A DNA stretch of 64,000 nucleotides from the NCBI RefSeq assembly GCF_028688795.1, contig NZ_JAQTXM010000009.1, positions 62,001 through 126,000 on the forward strand, written 5' to 3'. This document shows, piece by piece, positions 36,769 through 46,311 of the stretch. The stretch's first letter is position 1, and every line of letters begins with the position of its first letter. The notes beneath the pieces are model-generated. The model was given only the letters and a program-made list of their open reading frames with translations, was not told the DNA's origin and did no database searches. The DNA is from Rhodoferax sp. (lineage in GTDB: Bacteria; Pseudomonadota; Gammaproteobacteria; Burkholderiales; Burkholderiaceae_C). The position numbers and the translations under genes are program-made.

Positions 36769-37995
36769 ATGGCCGAAACACTGATTTCCGTTGACCTGAG
36801 CAAGTCACCGCTTGAGAACGAAAATATCCACAACCGCTGGCATCCTGATATACCGATGGCTGTTTGGGTGAATCCGGGTGATGATTTCATCCTAGAGACC
36901 TTCGACTGGACCGGCGGGTTCATCAAAAACAACGATTCAGCCGATGATGTGCGTGACATCGACCTGAGTACGGTGCACTACTTGTCGGGCCCCGTGGGCG
37001 TAAGGGGCGCAGAGCCTGGCGACCTGTTGGTGGTTGATTTGTTGGACATTGGCGCCAAACAAGACAGCTTATGGGGATTTAACGGCTTCTTCTCGAAAAA
37101 GAACGGTGGGGGCTTTCTCACTGAGCACTTTCCCGAGGCACAGAAATCGATTTGGGACATTAAAGGCATGTTCACCAGTTCACGCCATGTGCCCGGAGTC
37201 AATTACGCTGGATTGATCCATCCAGGTTTGATTGGCTGCTTGCCTGACCCCAAAATGCTTGAGATGTGGAATGCCCGTGAGCAGGCCCTGATTGATACCG
37301 ACCCCACCGCCGGTCTTGCGAACCCTCCGTTTGCAGACACCGCCCACATGGGCAGATTAAAAGGTGAGGCCAAGGCCAAAGCGGCCGCAGAGGGTGCTCG
37401 CACAGTGCCTCCTCGTGAACATGGTGGCAATTGCGACATCAAGGATTTGTCGCGAGGTGCCAAGGTGTACTTCCCCGTGTATGTGGACGGCGCAGGCCTG
37501 TCTGTTGGCGACCTGCACTTCAGCCAAGGCGACGGTGAAATCACCTTTTGCGGTGCCATCGAGATGGCTGGATGGGTACACATGAAAGTCACGCTGCTGA
37601 AAGGCGGCATGGCCAAATACGGCATCAAGAATCCAATTTTTAAACCGAGCCCGATCACGCCTACTTATAACGATTACCTGATTTTCGAAGGCATCAGTGT
37701 CGATGAAAGCGGCAAACAGTACTACCTTGATGTCAATGTGGCCTACCGTCAGGCTTGCCTGAACGCCATTGAATACCTGAAAAAATTCGGCTATTCAGGA
37801 GCGCAGGCTTATTCGATTCTGGGCACTGCCCCGGTACAGGGCCACATCAGTGGTGTGGTGGATGTTCCCAATTCGTGTGCCACGCTATGGCTTCCTACGC
37901 AGATTTTTGACTTCGACATCAACCCCTGTGCGGCCGGACCCATCAAGTACCTGGACGGCTCAGTGGTCATGCCACTGTCACCTGACCTGACCTGA
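36769..37995 (+). CDS. fmdA: Formamidase
   Basis: 408-residue acetamidase/formamidase-family enzyme that hydrolyses formamide to formate and ammonia. The sequence follows Methylophilus-type FmdA throughout: NRWHPDIPMAVWVNPGDDF, SGPVGVRGAEPGDLLVVDLLDI, GVNYAGLIHPGLIGCLPD, PPREHGGNCDIKDLSRG and DVPNSCATLWLP. Length equals the family norm (~407). ATG 36769 has GAAGGAG just upstream. It lies in the same operon as the ABC transporter and fmdB, the order known from formamide operons. Confidence 0.95.
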   Translation: MAETLISVDLSKSPLENENIHNRWHPDIPMAVWVNPGDDFILETFDWTGGFIKNNDSADDVRDIDLSTVHYLSGPVGVRGAEPGDLLVVDLLDIGAKQDSLWGFNGFFSKKNGGGFLTEHFPEAQKSIWDIKGMFTSSRHVPGVNYAGLIHPGLIGCLPDPKMLEMWNAREQALIDTDPTAGLANPPFADTAHMGRLKGEAKAKAAAEGARTVPPREHGGNCDIKDLSRGAKVYFPVYVDGAGLSVGDLHFSQGDGEITFCGAIEMAGWVHMKVTLLKGGMAKYGIKNPIFKPSPITPTYNDYLIFEGISVDESGKQYYLDVNVAYRQACLNAIEYLKKFGYSGAQAYSILGTAPVQGHISGVVDVPNSCATLWLPTQIFDFDINPCAAGPIKYLDGSVVMPLSPDLT

Positions 37996-38010
37996 TTCGG
38001 GACCTCTGTC

Positions 38011-38352
38011 ATGCCCACTTATGACTATGCCTGTGCCAGCTGCGGAGGCTTTGATGCCTTTCGCAGCTTGGCTGAGCGAAACGAGCCAGTTGCCTGTCCT
38101 GACTGCGGAGCGGCTTCAGCACGGGTGTTCGCCACAGCACCGCGGCTGGCACTCATGGACAGTGGCACACGCCATGCCATGGCCACCAATGAACGCGCCC
38201 GGCATGAGCCTCAGCGCTCAAGTGAATACGCCCGCTTGCGCCATCCACCAGGTTGCGGATGTTGTTCGACTGCTGGTCGCAAGGCCACAGTGACCGCGCC
38301 CAATGGAAATAAGGCGTTTCCAAGCAAGCGGCCCTGGATGATCAGCCATTAA
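38011..38352 (+). CDS. fmdB: FmdB-family zinc-ribbon protein
   Basis: 113-residue protein with the FmdB regulatory-domain pattern MPTYDYACASCGGFD and CPDCG, i.e. two CxxC knuckles binding one zinc. A second short cysteine group (CGCC) follows near residue 82. FmdB was proposed as a regulator of formamidase in Methylophilus. It begins 15 bases after fmdA. Confidence 0.88.
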   Translation: MPTYDYACASCGGFDAFRSLAERNEPVACPDCGAASARVFATAPRLALMDSGTRHAMATNERARHEPQRSSEYARLRHPPGCGCCSTAGRKATVTAPNGNKAFPSKRPWMISH

Positions 38353-38371
38353 TTTTTGAGGTACTTACATC

Positions 38372-39418
38372 ATGATGCACGGTGACATTTCAAGCAGCAA
38401 AGACACGGTCGGTGTGGCCGTGGTCAATTACACGATGCCGCGTCTGCACACGACAGCCGAGGTTCTGGACAACGCGCGCAAGATTGCCGACATGATCGTC
38501 GGCATGAAATCCGGTTTGCCGGGCATGGATCTGGTGATCTTTCCAGAATACAGCACCCACGGCATCATGTATGACGCCAAGGAGATGTATGCCACGGCGT
38601 CAACGGTACCAGGGGTAGAGACTGAAATTTTTGCGGAGGCCTGCCGCAAGGCTAAGGTTTGGGGCGTTTTCTCACTGACGGGTGAACAGCATGAAGAACA
38701 CCCGAACAAGGCGCCTTACAACACCTTGATCCTGATGAATGACCAGGGTGAGATCGTTCAAAAGTACCGCAAGATCATGCCGTGGGTGCCGATCGAAGGC
38801 TGGTACCCAGGCAACTGCACCTATGTGAGCGACGGCCCTAAAGGCATCAAAATCAGCTTGATCATTTGTGATGATGGCAACTACCCTGAAATTTGGCGTG
38901 ACTGCGCCATGAAGGGTGCCGAACTTATTGTTCGTTGCCAGGGCTACATGTACCCGGCAAAGGACCAACAAGTGATGATGGCGAAGGCCATGGCTTGGGC
39001 AAACAACTCTTATGTTGCGGTGGCAAACGCCGCGGGCTGGGATGGGGTGTACAGCTACTTTGGACACAGCGCCATCATCGGGTTTGATGGCCGCACGCTG
39101 GGCGAGTGCGGCGAAGAAGGCCATGGCGTGCAATACGCCGCGCTCTCCACCAGCCTGATACGAGATTTCCGAAAAAACGGGCAATCCGAAAACCATCTTT
39201 TCAAGTTGTTGCATCGCGGATATACGGGAATGATCAACTCAGGCGAAGGCGACAAAGGCGCAGCAGCCTGCCCGTTCAGCTTCTACAGCAACTGGGTCAA
39301 CGACCCGGAAGGAACTCAGCAAGCGGTAGAGGTCATGACGCGCCCCATGGTGGGAACGGAGGAGTGTCCTATTGAGGGCATTCCAAATCCATTGACTGTT
39401 GGTCACAGAAATGGCTGA
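38372..39418 (+). CDS. amiE: Aliphatic amidase
   Basis: 348-residue nitrilase-superfamily amidase, hydrolysing acetamide, propionamide and similar amides to acid and ammonia. It starts [18 protein letters not shown], as Pseudomonas AmiE (346 residues) does. The catalytic triad is visible: E in VIFPEYS, K in KYRKIMPW and C in [12 protein letters not shown]. It ends the operon, so the cell can import and cleave both formamide (FmdA) and longer amides (AmiE). Confidence 0.94.
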   Translation: MMHGDISSSKDTVGVAVVNYTMPRLHTTAEVLDNARKIADMIVGMKSGLPGMDLVIFPEYSTHGIMYDAKEMYATASTVPGVETEIFAEACRKAKVWGVFSLTGEQHEEHPNKAPYNTLILMNDQGEIVQKYRKIMPWVPIEGWYPGNCTYVSDGPKGIKISLIICDDGNYPEIWRDCAMKGAELIVRCQGYMYPAKDQQVMMAKAMAWANNSYVAVANAAGWDGVYSYFGHSAIIGFDGRTLGECGEEGHGVQYAALSTSLIRDFRKNGQSENHLFKLLHRGYTGMINSGEGDKGAAACPFSFYSNWVNDPEGTQQAVEVMTRPMVGTEECPIEGIPNPLTVGHRNG

Positions 39419-39510
39419 GACGCAGGGTTAATTTCGGGCAAGCCACAGGGTCGTAAGTGGCCGAAAGTTTGGTCGTAGTAGGCGCAAGGTCGGGTGGCAT
39501 CAACACGCTG

Positions 39511-41328
39511 TCACCCAAATCGCCGGCTAAATCCGCCGTCTCCCCCCACCCCAATCACCAACCGGTGCGTCGCCCGTGTCGCCGCCACATAAAACACACG
39601 AGCCGCTTCCGCCTCGTCCTCACCGGCGGCCGGCATGTGCCCCACACCGGGCAGGGCTACCACAGGGAACTCCAGGCCTTTGCTGGCGTGCATGGTCATC
39701 ACCTTGATCTTGTCGCTGGTTGGGTCAAAGTCGCCGGGACTGACGCGGTTTTCCAGCGGCAGGCCACGCTGGCGTAGCACTTGGGCGCACAGGTCGCGGG
39801 TTTTCCAGTCAGCACACAGCACGGCCAAGTCGCCCCAAGCGTGACCCTCGTTGTGGGCAGTGCTCAAGTGGTCGGCAATGGCATAAGCCTCGTCGCGCAA
39901 GGTGGGCATGCGGATGATCAGCGGTGCTTCGCCATCACGGCCGCAGCTGATGGGGTGCAGGCTTGGAATGGCGTCGTCGTCATCGCTGGCTTCATCGGGC
40001 TTGAGTAAATCGGCGGCCACCAGGCTGGCCACCTGCAGGATTTGCCGGGTGTTGCGGTAGTTGATGCGCAGGATGGTTGAGTAACCTTTGCCCACCGCTT
40101 TGATGCCAACGCTCTTGAGCGTGAACTTGAGCCGGCTGCGCTTGTAAATGCTTTGTGCATCGTCATACAGCACCAGTAGGCTGTTGCTGGCGGGGTCTAC
40201 CATTTGCACCACCAGCTTGAGCCATTCGGGCGCAAAGTCGTGGCCTTCGTCAATCAGCACGGCCTGGTACTGGCCGCCGGGGATTTGGCTACGCGCCACA
40301 CCGCGGATCACAGCATCGACAAGGTCATCAAAAAAGTGAGCGCTTTGCGCAGGCAAGGTCTGGCCAAACGCCCGAATTTGCTCATGACACCATTTGTGAA
40401 AGTGCCGCACATGCACTTTCTCGTCCAAGCCCTTGGCGGCCATCACGCTGTGCAGCTTCACGCCCAGCGGTTCGTTAAAACACAGGATCAGGATGGGTTT
40501 GCTGCTGGCCGTGCTGGCCTTTGCCAAATACTCCGCGCGGTAACCCAGAATCATGGTTTTGCCCGAGCCCGCCACGCCGTGAATCACGCGGTGGCCGTCG
40601 CCCAAAGACCGTGCCAATTGCTCCTGCTGCAGGTCCATCACGCGCATCATGCTGGGCAGGTCGGCCAGGGTGTCGGTGTCATCAAACAGCGGCTCCTGGG
40701 TGGGCACGCGCACCTCGGGAAACAAAATCCAGCGTACCCGCTCCAGCATGGGCAGCGTCATCACACCGCGCATCATGTAGGGGAACATGTCCCACAGGCG
40801 ACTTTGCAGGTCTTCGGCGTCCACCGTTTCCAGCATCTCGTCTTTGCACAACACGCGGTGCGGCTCGATGGCGTGGTGCAGCTCGGCGGCCTTGAATTGC
40901 TGGCGCGTGATGTTGGTAAAGACCACGCCGTAGCTCCACGGGAACGCAATTTGCCCTTGGTGCGGGCCGTCGGGCTGCGTCAGCTGCGGGTCGCGTTTCA
41001 GGGCATCAACTACCTGGTGCGCATACTGGCGGGCCTGTTCGAGCGGGTTGATCACGGTTTTAGGCGTGCCGTCGGGCAGGATGGTCCAGGTGTGTTTGTC
41101 AGCCTGCCCGATGGTGGCGAGCTTCCAGTCTTTGACTTCCAGCACCAGCAGGCCGCGGCGCGGGTGCATCACGATGAAGTCCGGGTGCGCCTGCCTGGGG
41201 CCTACCGGCACGTCGTACCACAGCAGGTAATCGTCGTCGAGCTTGTCTTGCAGCCGCTGGGCCAGGCGGCGCTCACCGCTGGTCATGCGTGCGGTGCAGG
41301 CGCTCAATGCGGGTATCAGCGTTGCCAT
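39511..41328 (-). CDS. NERD-domain UvrD-like DNA helicase
   Basis: 605-residue protein. The N-terminal NERD nuclease-related domain (~15-130) has GPRQAHPDFIVMHPRRGLLVLEVKDW. A UvrD/Rep helicase follows: Walker A HGVAGSGKTMILGYRAEYL, motif II VLIDEGHDF, motif III LVLYDDAQSIYKR, motif IV-V INYRNTRQI and TMHASKGLEFPVVALPG, motif VI FYVAATRATHRLV. ATG 41328 is used because the 42-residue in-frame extension is not conserved in the paralogue remnant. It is a stand-alone gene; a gutted copy lies around yhcG. Confidence 0.9.
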   Translation of the reverse strand: MATLIPALSACTARMTSGERRLAQRLQDKLDDDYLLWYDVPVGPRQAHPDFIVMHPRRGLLVLEVKDWKLATIGQADKHTWTILPDGTPKTVINPLEQARQYAHQVVDALKRDPQLTQPDGPHQGQIAFPWSYGVVFTNITRQQFKAAELHHAIEPHRVLCKDEMLETVDAEDLQSRLWDMFPYMMRGVMTLPMLERVRWILFPEVRVPTQEPLFDDTDTLADLPSMMRVMDLQQEQLARSLGDGHRVIHGVAGSGKTMILGYRAEYLAKASTASSKPILILCFNEPLGVKLHSVMAAKGLDEKVHVRHFHKWCHEQIRAFGQTLPAQSAHFFDDLVDAVIRGVARSQIPGGQYQAVLIDEGHDFAPEWLKLVVQMVDPASNSLLVLYDDAQSIYKRSRLKFTLKSVGIKAVGKGYSTILRINYRNTRQILQVASLVAADLLKPDEASDDDDAIPSLHPISCGRDGEAPLIIRMPTLRDEAYAIADHLSTAHNEGHAWGDLAVLCADWKTRDLCAQVLRQRGLPLENRVSPGDFDPTSDKIKVMTMHASKGLEFPVVALPGVGHMPAAGEDEAEAARVFYVAATRATHRLVIGVGGDGGFSRRFG

Positions 41329-41413
41329 TGAATTTGTCTCGTCCCTGAGGTGTGTAGGCTGATGATAAGCCGGTCTCAAATGGGACGGATGGCCGGCAGC
41401 TGCGGGTTGCGTG

Positions 41414-41578
41414 CTACTTTTTATTGGTGAAAAACAGCGACAAACCCACCGCAATCAAAATCAGCGGCCACCAGGTTCTGAGCAGTGCTGCCAGGCTGAC
41501 ATTGATCAGCCCCAGGTTGGTCAGCAGAAAAAATGTGCCTACGCACACCAGCACAATGGCCGCAAAATTACCCTTCAT
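41414..41578 (-). CDS. Small two-helix membrane protein (LiaF/DUF5668-like)
   Basis: 54-residue protein of two hydrophobic helices: FAAIVLVCVGTFFLLTNLG, then TWWPLILIAVGLSLFF with the RTWWPLILIAVG turn typical of DUF5668 (LiaI/LiaF transmembrane region). AAAGGAAC precedes the ATG at 41578. It stands between the helicase and SulP genes, all on the minus strand. Function unknown; usually linked to envelope stress. Confidence 0.75.
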   Translation of the reverse strand: MKGNFAAIVLVCVGTFFLLTNLGLINVSLAALLRTWWPLILIAVGLSLFFTNKK

Positions 41579-41657
41579 GGTGTTCCTTTGTCAGATTAAA
41601 AACGGGCCCATACGCCCGGCCAATGGCTGCCATTGTCTGTGCACGGCGGTGATGCCG

Positions 41658-43451
41658 TCACACCTCATCCCAGTCTTTCCAGTTCACCGCATGGGTGTCG
41701 CGGTACAGGTTGACGGCGCTGCCCACGGTGGGCGAAAAGATGTCGTGGCCAATGATGTCGAGCGTGCCGTAGCCACGTAGCCGGTCTTTGACCTGGCCCT
41801 TGAGGCCGGCAAACCACAGCTCAATGCCTTGTTGCTTGAGCTCCTGGTACAGGCTCACCAGCGCATCAGCCGCGGTGATGTCGACATGGGTGATGGCATT
41901 GGCCACCACCACCAGGCGGTGTGTGGGGGTGGGCGCGGTGGCAATGGCGCGTTTGGCTTGTGTACGAAAAAGTTCACCATTGGCAAAAAACAGCTGGGCG
42001 TCCCAACGAAACAGCACCAGGCCGGGCACTTGGCGGCCCTCCGGGTGGCGGGTGATGTCGTGGTAGCCCTTGGTGCGGCCAACCCGCGCCAGCACCGCAA
42101 AATACGGGTGCCAGGCATTCCACAGCAGCAACAGCATGGCCAGCACCAGGGTGATGACAATACCCTCAATCACGCCGATCAGCGCCACGCCAAAAAAGCT
42201 GGTCAGTGACAGCGCAAACTCCGCCTTGCTGATGCGGTACAACTCGCGCATGCCCGCCACGTCGGCAAATGACAGGCAAGCTGCCATCACCACCGCCCCC
42301 AGTACCGCGCTGGGTAGGCTTTGCAGCAGCCCCGGCGCAAGCAACAGCAGCATCACAATGGCCAGCGCCCCCACCACACCGGTGAGCTGAGTTTTAGCCC
42401 CGGCCGATTCCGCCACCGGCGTGCGCGACGCGCTGGCGCTAACCGAAAAGCCCTGAAACACCCCGGCGGCCATGTTGGCTATACCCAATGCCACCATTTC
42501 CTGATTCTGGTTCACCTGATAGCCCCCGCGCTGCGCCAGTGCGCGTGACAGCACGCTGGTGTCGGCAAACGACAGCAAGGAGATGATCAACGCGCCCGGC
42601 AGCAGCTGCAGCATGTCGCGCCAGGACACCAGCGGAATGTGCCACTGTGGCAAGCCCTGCGGCAGGTTGCCCAGCACCACCACCTGAAACGTGTCGGCCA
42701 GGTTGAATCCGGCAGACACGGCGGTGGCCAGCACCACCGCCAGCAAGATGCCGGGCCAACGCGGCCGCCAGTGGGCCATGAGCAAAATCAGCGTCAGGCT
42801 GGCTCCGCCTATCAGCAGTGCCATCTGGTTCGTCTTGCCTGCGGCAATGCCTTGCACCAGCCGCGTTGTTTGTTCCAGCAGGCCGTCGGCCTTGACCGAA
42901 AAGCCGAACACCTTGGGCAATTGGCCGATCAGCACCGTGAGGGCAATGGCGTTCAAAAACCCGATGCGGATCGGCTTGGACAACAAGTCAGCCACCAGGC
43001 CCAAACGGGCCAGCCCGATCAGCAGCGAGCAGGCGCCCGACAACAGCGCCAGCATGCCCGCCAATACAACTGCACGCTCAACGCTGCCTGCGGCCATGGG
43101 CAAGATCAACACCGCAATCACCGCCGCCAGAGTTGAATCCGGCCCCAGCACCAAGATGCGGCTGGGGCCAAACAGCGCGTAGGCCAGCAGCGGGACGATG
43201 GTGGCGTACAGCCCGTGAATGGCGGGCAGCCCGGAGGCCTCGGCGTACCCCATGCCCACCGGTACCAGAATGGCGGTGAGCACCAGGCCGGCGACCAGGT
43301 CATGCAAAAACCATGCGCTTTGGTAGTTGCGCAAGGTGGCCAGCCCGGGCAGCCAGCGTTGCAGCCAGGTGAGGCGCTGCCACGCCAGCAATGCCGAGCC
43401 GGGCTGAGGCACGGGCGGCGGCTTGGGTGTGGGCTGGGTGGCATTGTCCAT
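41658..43451 (-). CDS. SulP-family anion transporter with STAS domain
   Basis: 597-residue inner-membrane protein. The SulP core (~40-440) shows LVAGLVLTAILVPVGMGYAEASGLPAIHGLYA, the family's N-terminal signature, and SVSASASRTPVAESAGAKTQ. A cytoplasmic STAS domain occupies ~465-590 (GLVLFRWDAQLFFANGELF, ITHVDITAADAL). Members move sulfate, bicarbonate or dicarboxylates; no carbonic anhydrase or sulfur gene is next to it, so the substrate is open. Confidence 0.9.
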   Translation of the reverse strand: MDNATQPTPKPPPVPQPGSALLAWQRLTWLQRWLPGLATLRNYQSAWFLHDLVAGLVLTAILVPVGMGYAEASGLPAIHGLYATIVPLLAYALFGPSRILVLGPDSTLAAVIAVLILPMAAGSVERAVVLAGMLALLSGACSLLIGLARLGLVADLLSKPIRIGFLNAIALTVLIGQLPKVFGFSVKADGLLEQTTRLVQGIAAGKTNQMALLIGGASLTLILLMAHWRPRWPGILLAVVLATAVSAGFNLADTFQVVVLGNLPQGLPQWHIPLVSWRDMLQLLPGALIISLLSFADTSVLSRALAQRGGYQVNQNQEMVALGIANMAAGVFQGFSVSASASRTPVAESAGAKTQLTGVVGALAIVMLLLLAPGLLQSLPSAVLGAVVMAACLSFADVAGMRELYRISKAEFALSLTSFFGVALIGVIEGIVITLVLAMLLLLWNAWHPYFAVLARVGRTKGYHDITRHPEGRQVPGLVLFRWDAQLFFANGELFRTQAKRAIATAPTPTHRLVVVANAITHVDITAADALVSLYQELKQQGIELWFAGLKGQVKDRLRGYGTLDIIGHDIFSPTVGSAVNLYRDTHAVNWKDWDEV

Positions 43452-43508
43452 GGTGAGGCAACCAGTTTACGTGCCGGCTGGCGTCTGTGCGCCGTTACCA
43501 TTGCGCGC

Positions 43509-43916
43509 ATGAAAAAGACCACCCTTGCCGCCCACGCCGCCTGCCCCTGCGACAGCGGTCAACCCTATGGCGACTGCTGCGGCCCGTGGCATGCTGGCTA
43601 CGCACAAGGCACACCCGCCCCCACGCCCGAGGCACTGATGCGCTCGCGCTACAGCGCCTACGTGTTGGGGCTGATTGACTACCTGCTGGCCACCTGGCAC
43701 CCGTCCACCTCGCCGGGTGAGCTGGAGCTGTCACCCGTTAAATGGTTGGGCCTGGAAGTGCGCCACGCCCAGGCCACGGGCGACGCGGGTGTGGTGGAGT
43801 TTGTGGCCCGCTACCGTGACAGCGGCAAAGGCGTGCGCCTGCATGAAATCAGCCGCTTTGTGCGTGAAGCGGGGCGCTGGTTGTACATCGATGGCGAGAT
43901 GCAGGAACCGGAGTGA
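43509..43916 (+). CDS. YchJ-family (UPF0225) SEC-C protein
   Basis: 135-residue protein with the SEC-C-like cysteine cluster CPCDSGQPYGDCCGPW at residues ~12-27 and the family block ALMRSRYSAYVLGLIDYLLATWHPS. The C-terminal NTF2-like half ends RWLYIDGEM. Start ATG 43509. The role of this widespread family is unknown; the cluster probably binds zinc. Confidence 0.85.
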   Translation: MKKTTLAAHAACPCDSGQPYGDCCGPWHAGYAQGTPAPTPEALMRSRYSAYVLGLIDYLLATWHPSTSPGELELSPVKWLGLEVRHAQATGDAGVVEFVARYRDSGKGVRLHEISRFVREAGRWLYIDGEMQEPE

Positions 43917-43928
43917 AAGGGTTAGACG

Positions 43929-43978
43929 CTATATTTATTGCAGCTGCTTGCGCAGGTTTTACAAGGGCTAGAGGCCTA
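43929..43978 (-). repeat. Dispersed repeat between ychJ-like gene and leuA
   Basis: Read on the minus strand it has the same order as the other copies: GGCCTCTAGCCCTTGTAAAA, then CCTGCGCAAGCAGCTGC. It lies between convergent genes. Confidence 0.75.
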
Positions 43979-44021
43979 AAATGCCACTAACTCAACTGCA
44001 ACTGGCGTGACAGCGGCCGTG

Positions 44022-45740
44022 TCAAGCCGCTTCACCCTCCAACTCAAGCACATCAGCCAGCCCCAACCGGTTCACGCCGCTGAGGAGCGCCTTCACCGAC
44101 GCGGTGACGATGTTGGTGTCCATGCCCACGCCAAAGCGCTCCGGGCTGCCTGCGGCAGACACCAGCTCCAAAAAGGCGCAAGCCTGGGCATCACCCCCGT
44201 TGGTGCTGGCGCGGGTGGAGCGCTCTTCATAACTGCGCACCTGCACCTGGATGCCGACGGTTGTCAACGCATGCACAGCCGCATCGATGGGGCCATTGCC
44301 CGCGCCTGTGATCATCATGGGCTGCCCGTTCACCTCCACACCGATGCGAATACCCTGCACATGGGTCTTGCTGCCCGGCGTGGCGTGGTCAAACAATTGG
44401 TGCTCCACATAACGAATCGACGCCACGGCGGGCTCCAGATACGTGCACTCAAACAGGTTCCAGATGTCTTGCGCGCTCATCTCGCCGCCATGGGTGTCGG
44501 TGTAGGTTTGCACCTCGCCCGAGAACTCCACCTGCAAGCGCCGGGGCATGACCACGCCAAATTCGGCTTCCATCAAATACGCTACGCCACCTTTGCCGCT
44601 CTGGCTGTTGACGCGGATCACCGAGTCATAGCTGCGGCCCAGGTCGGCCGGGTCAATCGGCATGTAAGGCACGTTCCATAACGTGTTGGGCTGCTGCACC
44701 GCCAGGCCTTTTTTGATGGCATCCTGATGCGAGCCGCTGAAAGCGGTGAATACCAAATCACCCACATACGGGTGGCGTGGGTGGATCGGCAACTGGTTGC
44801 AATGCTCCACGGTGCGAGCCACAGCGTTGATGTCAGAAAAATCCAGCCCCGGCGCCACGCCCTGGGTGTACATGTTCAAAGCCAGCGTGACGATGTCGAC
44901 ATTGCCGGTGCGCTCGCCGTTGCCAAACAGGCAGCCTTCGACCCGGTCCGCGCCGGCCATCAGGCCCAGTTCGGCAGCAGCTACCGCTGAGCCCCGGTCG
45001 TTGTGTGGGTGCACGCTGATGAGCACACTATTGCGCCGCGCCAGGTGGGTGTGCATCCACTCAATCTGGTCGGCGTACACATTGGGCGTGGCCACTTCAA
45101 TGGTGGCGGGCAGGTTCAAGATGACCTTGTTGGTGGGCGTGGCCCCCCACTCGGCGGTGACGGCGTCGCACACCTCGCAGGCAAAGTCCAGCTCGGTGCT
45201 GGTGAACACCTCAGGGCTGTACTGCAAGACCCATTCGGTCTCGGGGTGTTGCGCACACAGTGTTTTGATGAGCCGCACCGAAGACACCGCCAACTCCTTG
45301 ATTTCATCCTTGCTCATGCCAAACACAATGTCCCGAAACGCCGGTGAGGTGGCGTTGTAGACGTGCACGATGGCGCGGCGTGCGCCCTTGAGGGACTCGA
45401 TGGTGCGGCGGATCAGGTGCTCGCGCGACTGGGTCAGCACCTCAATGGTCACATCATCAGGAATGTGGCCACCTTCGATCAAGTTGCGCACAAAGTCAAA
45501 GTCGGTTTGCGAGGCGCTGGGGAAAGCCACCTCAATCTCTTTGAACCCCACCTGGCACAACGTGCGAAACATGCGCATCTTGCGCTCCACGTTCATCGGT
45601 TCAAACAGCGACTGGTTGCCATCACGCAAGTCAGAGCTCATCCAGATCGGCGCATGGGTGATGCTGCGCGAGGGCCATTGGCGGTTCGGCAAGTCAATGG
45701 TGGGGAAAGCGCGGTACTTGGTGGCGGGGTTGGACAACAT
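44022..45740 (-). CDS. leuA: 2-isopropylmalate synthase (long form)
   Basis: 572-residue enzyme that condenses acetyl-CoA with 2-oxoisovalerate, the first step of leucine synthesis. It has [13 protein letters not shown] (HMGL-type metal/substrate loop), [18 protein letters not shown] (metal-binding histidines), [20 protein letters not shown] and a C-terminal regulatory domain (~440-572, allosteric leucine site). Length and the opening region fit the long actinobacterial/proteobacterial LeuA type. GAGGAA lies before the ATG. Confidence 0.95.
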   Translation of the reverse strand: MLSNPATKYRAFPTIDLPNRQWPSRSITHAPIWMSSDLRDGNQSLFEPMNVERKMRMFRTLCQVGFKEIEVAFPSASQTDFDFVRNLIEGGHIPDDVTIEVLTQSREHLIRRTIESLKGARRAIVHVYNATSPAFRDIVFGMSKDEIKELAVSSVRLIKTLCAQHPETEWVLQYSPEVFTSTELDFACEVCDAVTAEWGATPTNKVILNLPATIEVATPNVYADQIEWMHTHLARRNSVLISVHPHNDRGSAVAAAELGLMAGADRVEGCLFGNGERTGNVDIVTLALNMYTQGVAPGLDFSDINAVARTVEHCNQLPIHPRHPYVGDLVFTAFSGSHQDAIKKGLAVQQPNTLWNVPYMPIDPADLGRSYDSVIRVNSQSGKGGVAYLMEAEFGVVMPRRLQVEFSGEVQTYTDTHGGEMSAQDIWNLFECTYLEPAVASIRYVEHQLFDHATPGSKTHVQGIRIGVEVNGQPMMITGAGNGPIDAAVHALTTVGIQVQVRSYEERSTRASTNGGDAQACAFLELVSAAGSPERFGVGMDTNIVTASVKALLSGVNRLGLADVLELEGEAA

Positions 45741-45974
45741 GGCAAAAATTCCTCAAGAAGCAATAACGGACAGTGAGGGCTATCGTAGGCCTGAAGGTGG
45801 GGTGAATGATTGCGTTTTTGTCTGTTAATTCGTCTTTAAAGACAGACTATTGCCAACTAAGACAATATTTAGCAATTTTTATGAATAAATTGCGATTCAT
45901 CGATTGTTGATCTGCTCAAGACGTGAGGCAGTGGGTTGCGTTGGTGGCTGCGAGACGGGCGGTGACGGGGCCAG

Positions 45975-46193
45975 GTGTTCGAGCGCAAGCTGCATGAGGT
46001 GGCTTGTGATTCCGCGCTGGTGACGGCATCGGTGCGCCATGCGCCGGGCGCCAACTATGCGGTTTTGAACGCAGCCGTGTTGTCCAACCCGCGCCACCAC
46101 TGCCAACTCATTTATCGGCTGGACGGCCAGCGCATCACCTTTGAGAAACAACCCGGTGTGGTGTGGATGGAGATTGCCACCGTGGCGCTCTGA
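45975..46193 (+). pseudogene. Small protein or gene fragment of unknown function
   Basis: From a GTG the frame gives 72 residues with protein-like composition (SALVTASVRHAPGANYAVLN, CQLIYRLDGQRITFEKQPG). There is no ribosome site and a stop lies just upstream in frame, so it looks like the 3' end of a decayed gene. I do not recognise the family. Confidence 0.35.
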
Positions 46194-46269
46194 CCCATGA
46201 CGCTGATGTGGTTGCACAATCGGTCAGTGGCACGCCAGACTTGAATTTGTCACGAAATTACTACTAACG

Positions 46270-46310
46270 TTATAGCTATATGCGAATGAATTACAAGGGC
46301 TAGAGGCCTA
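46270..46310 (-). repeat. Dispersed repeat abutting the radical SAM gene start
   Basis: On the minus strand: TAGGCCTCTAGCCCTTGTAA then TCGCATATAGCTATAAC. It ends two bases before ATG 46312, so it forms the whole ribosome-binding leader of that gene; no normal Shine-Dalgarno remains unless the GGGCTAGAGG stretch serves. Confidence 0.7.
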
Positions 46311-46311
46311 A

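Larger units (their letters stand above)
45741..46311. other. 571-base spacer between leuA and the radical SAM gene
   Basis: It contains the leuA promoter/leader on the minus strand (AT-rich 45820-45900), one 72-codon open frame on the plus strand and a dispersed repeat at 46270-46310. I saw no leader peptide with a leucine run and no convincing attenuator. Confidence 0.5.

Noticed and set aside
31727..39418. Urease operon
   Set aside because: The transporter is urea-type, but no ureABC or accessory genes are present; the enzymes here are formamidase and amidase.
40204..41331. 375-codon open frame antisense to the NERD helicase
   Set aside because: Histidine/glutamine-rich shadow of a well-supported helicase gene.
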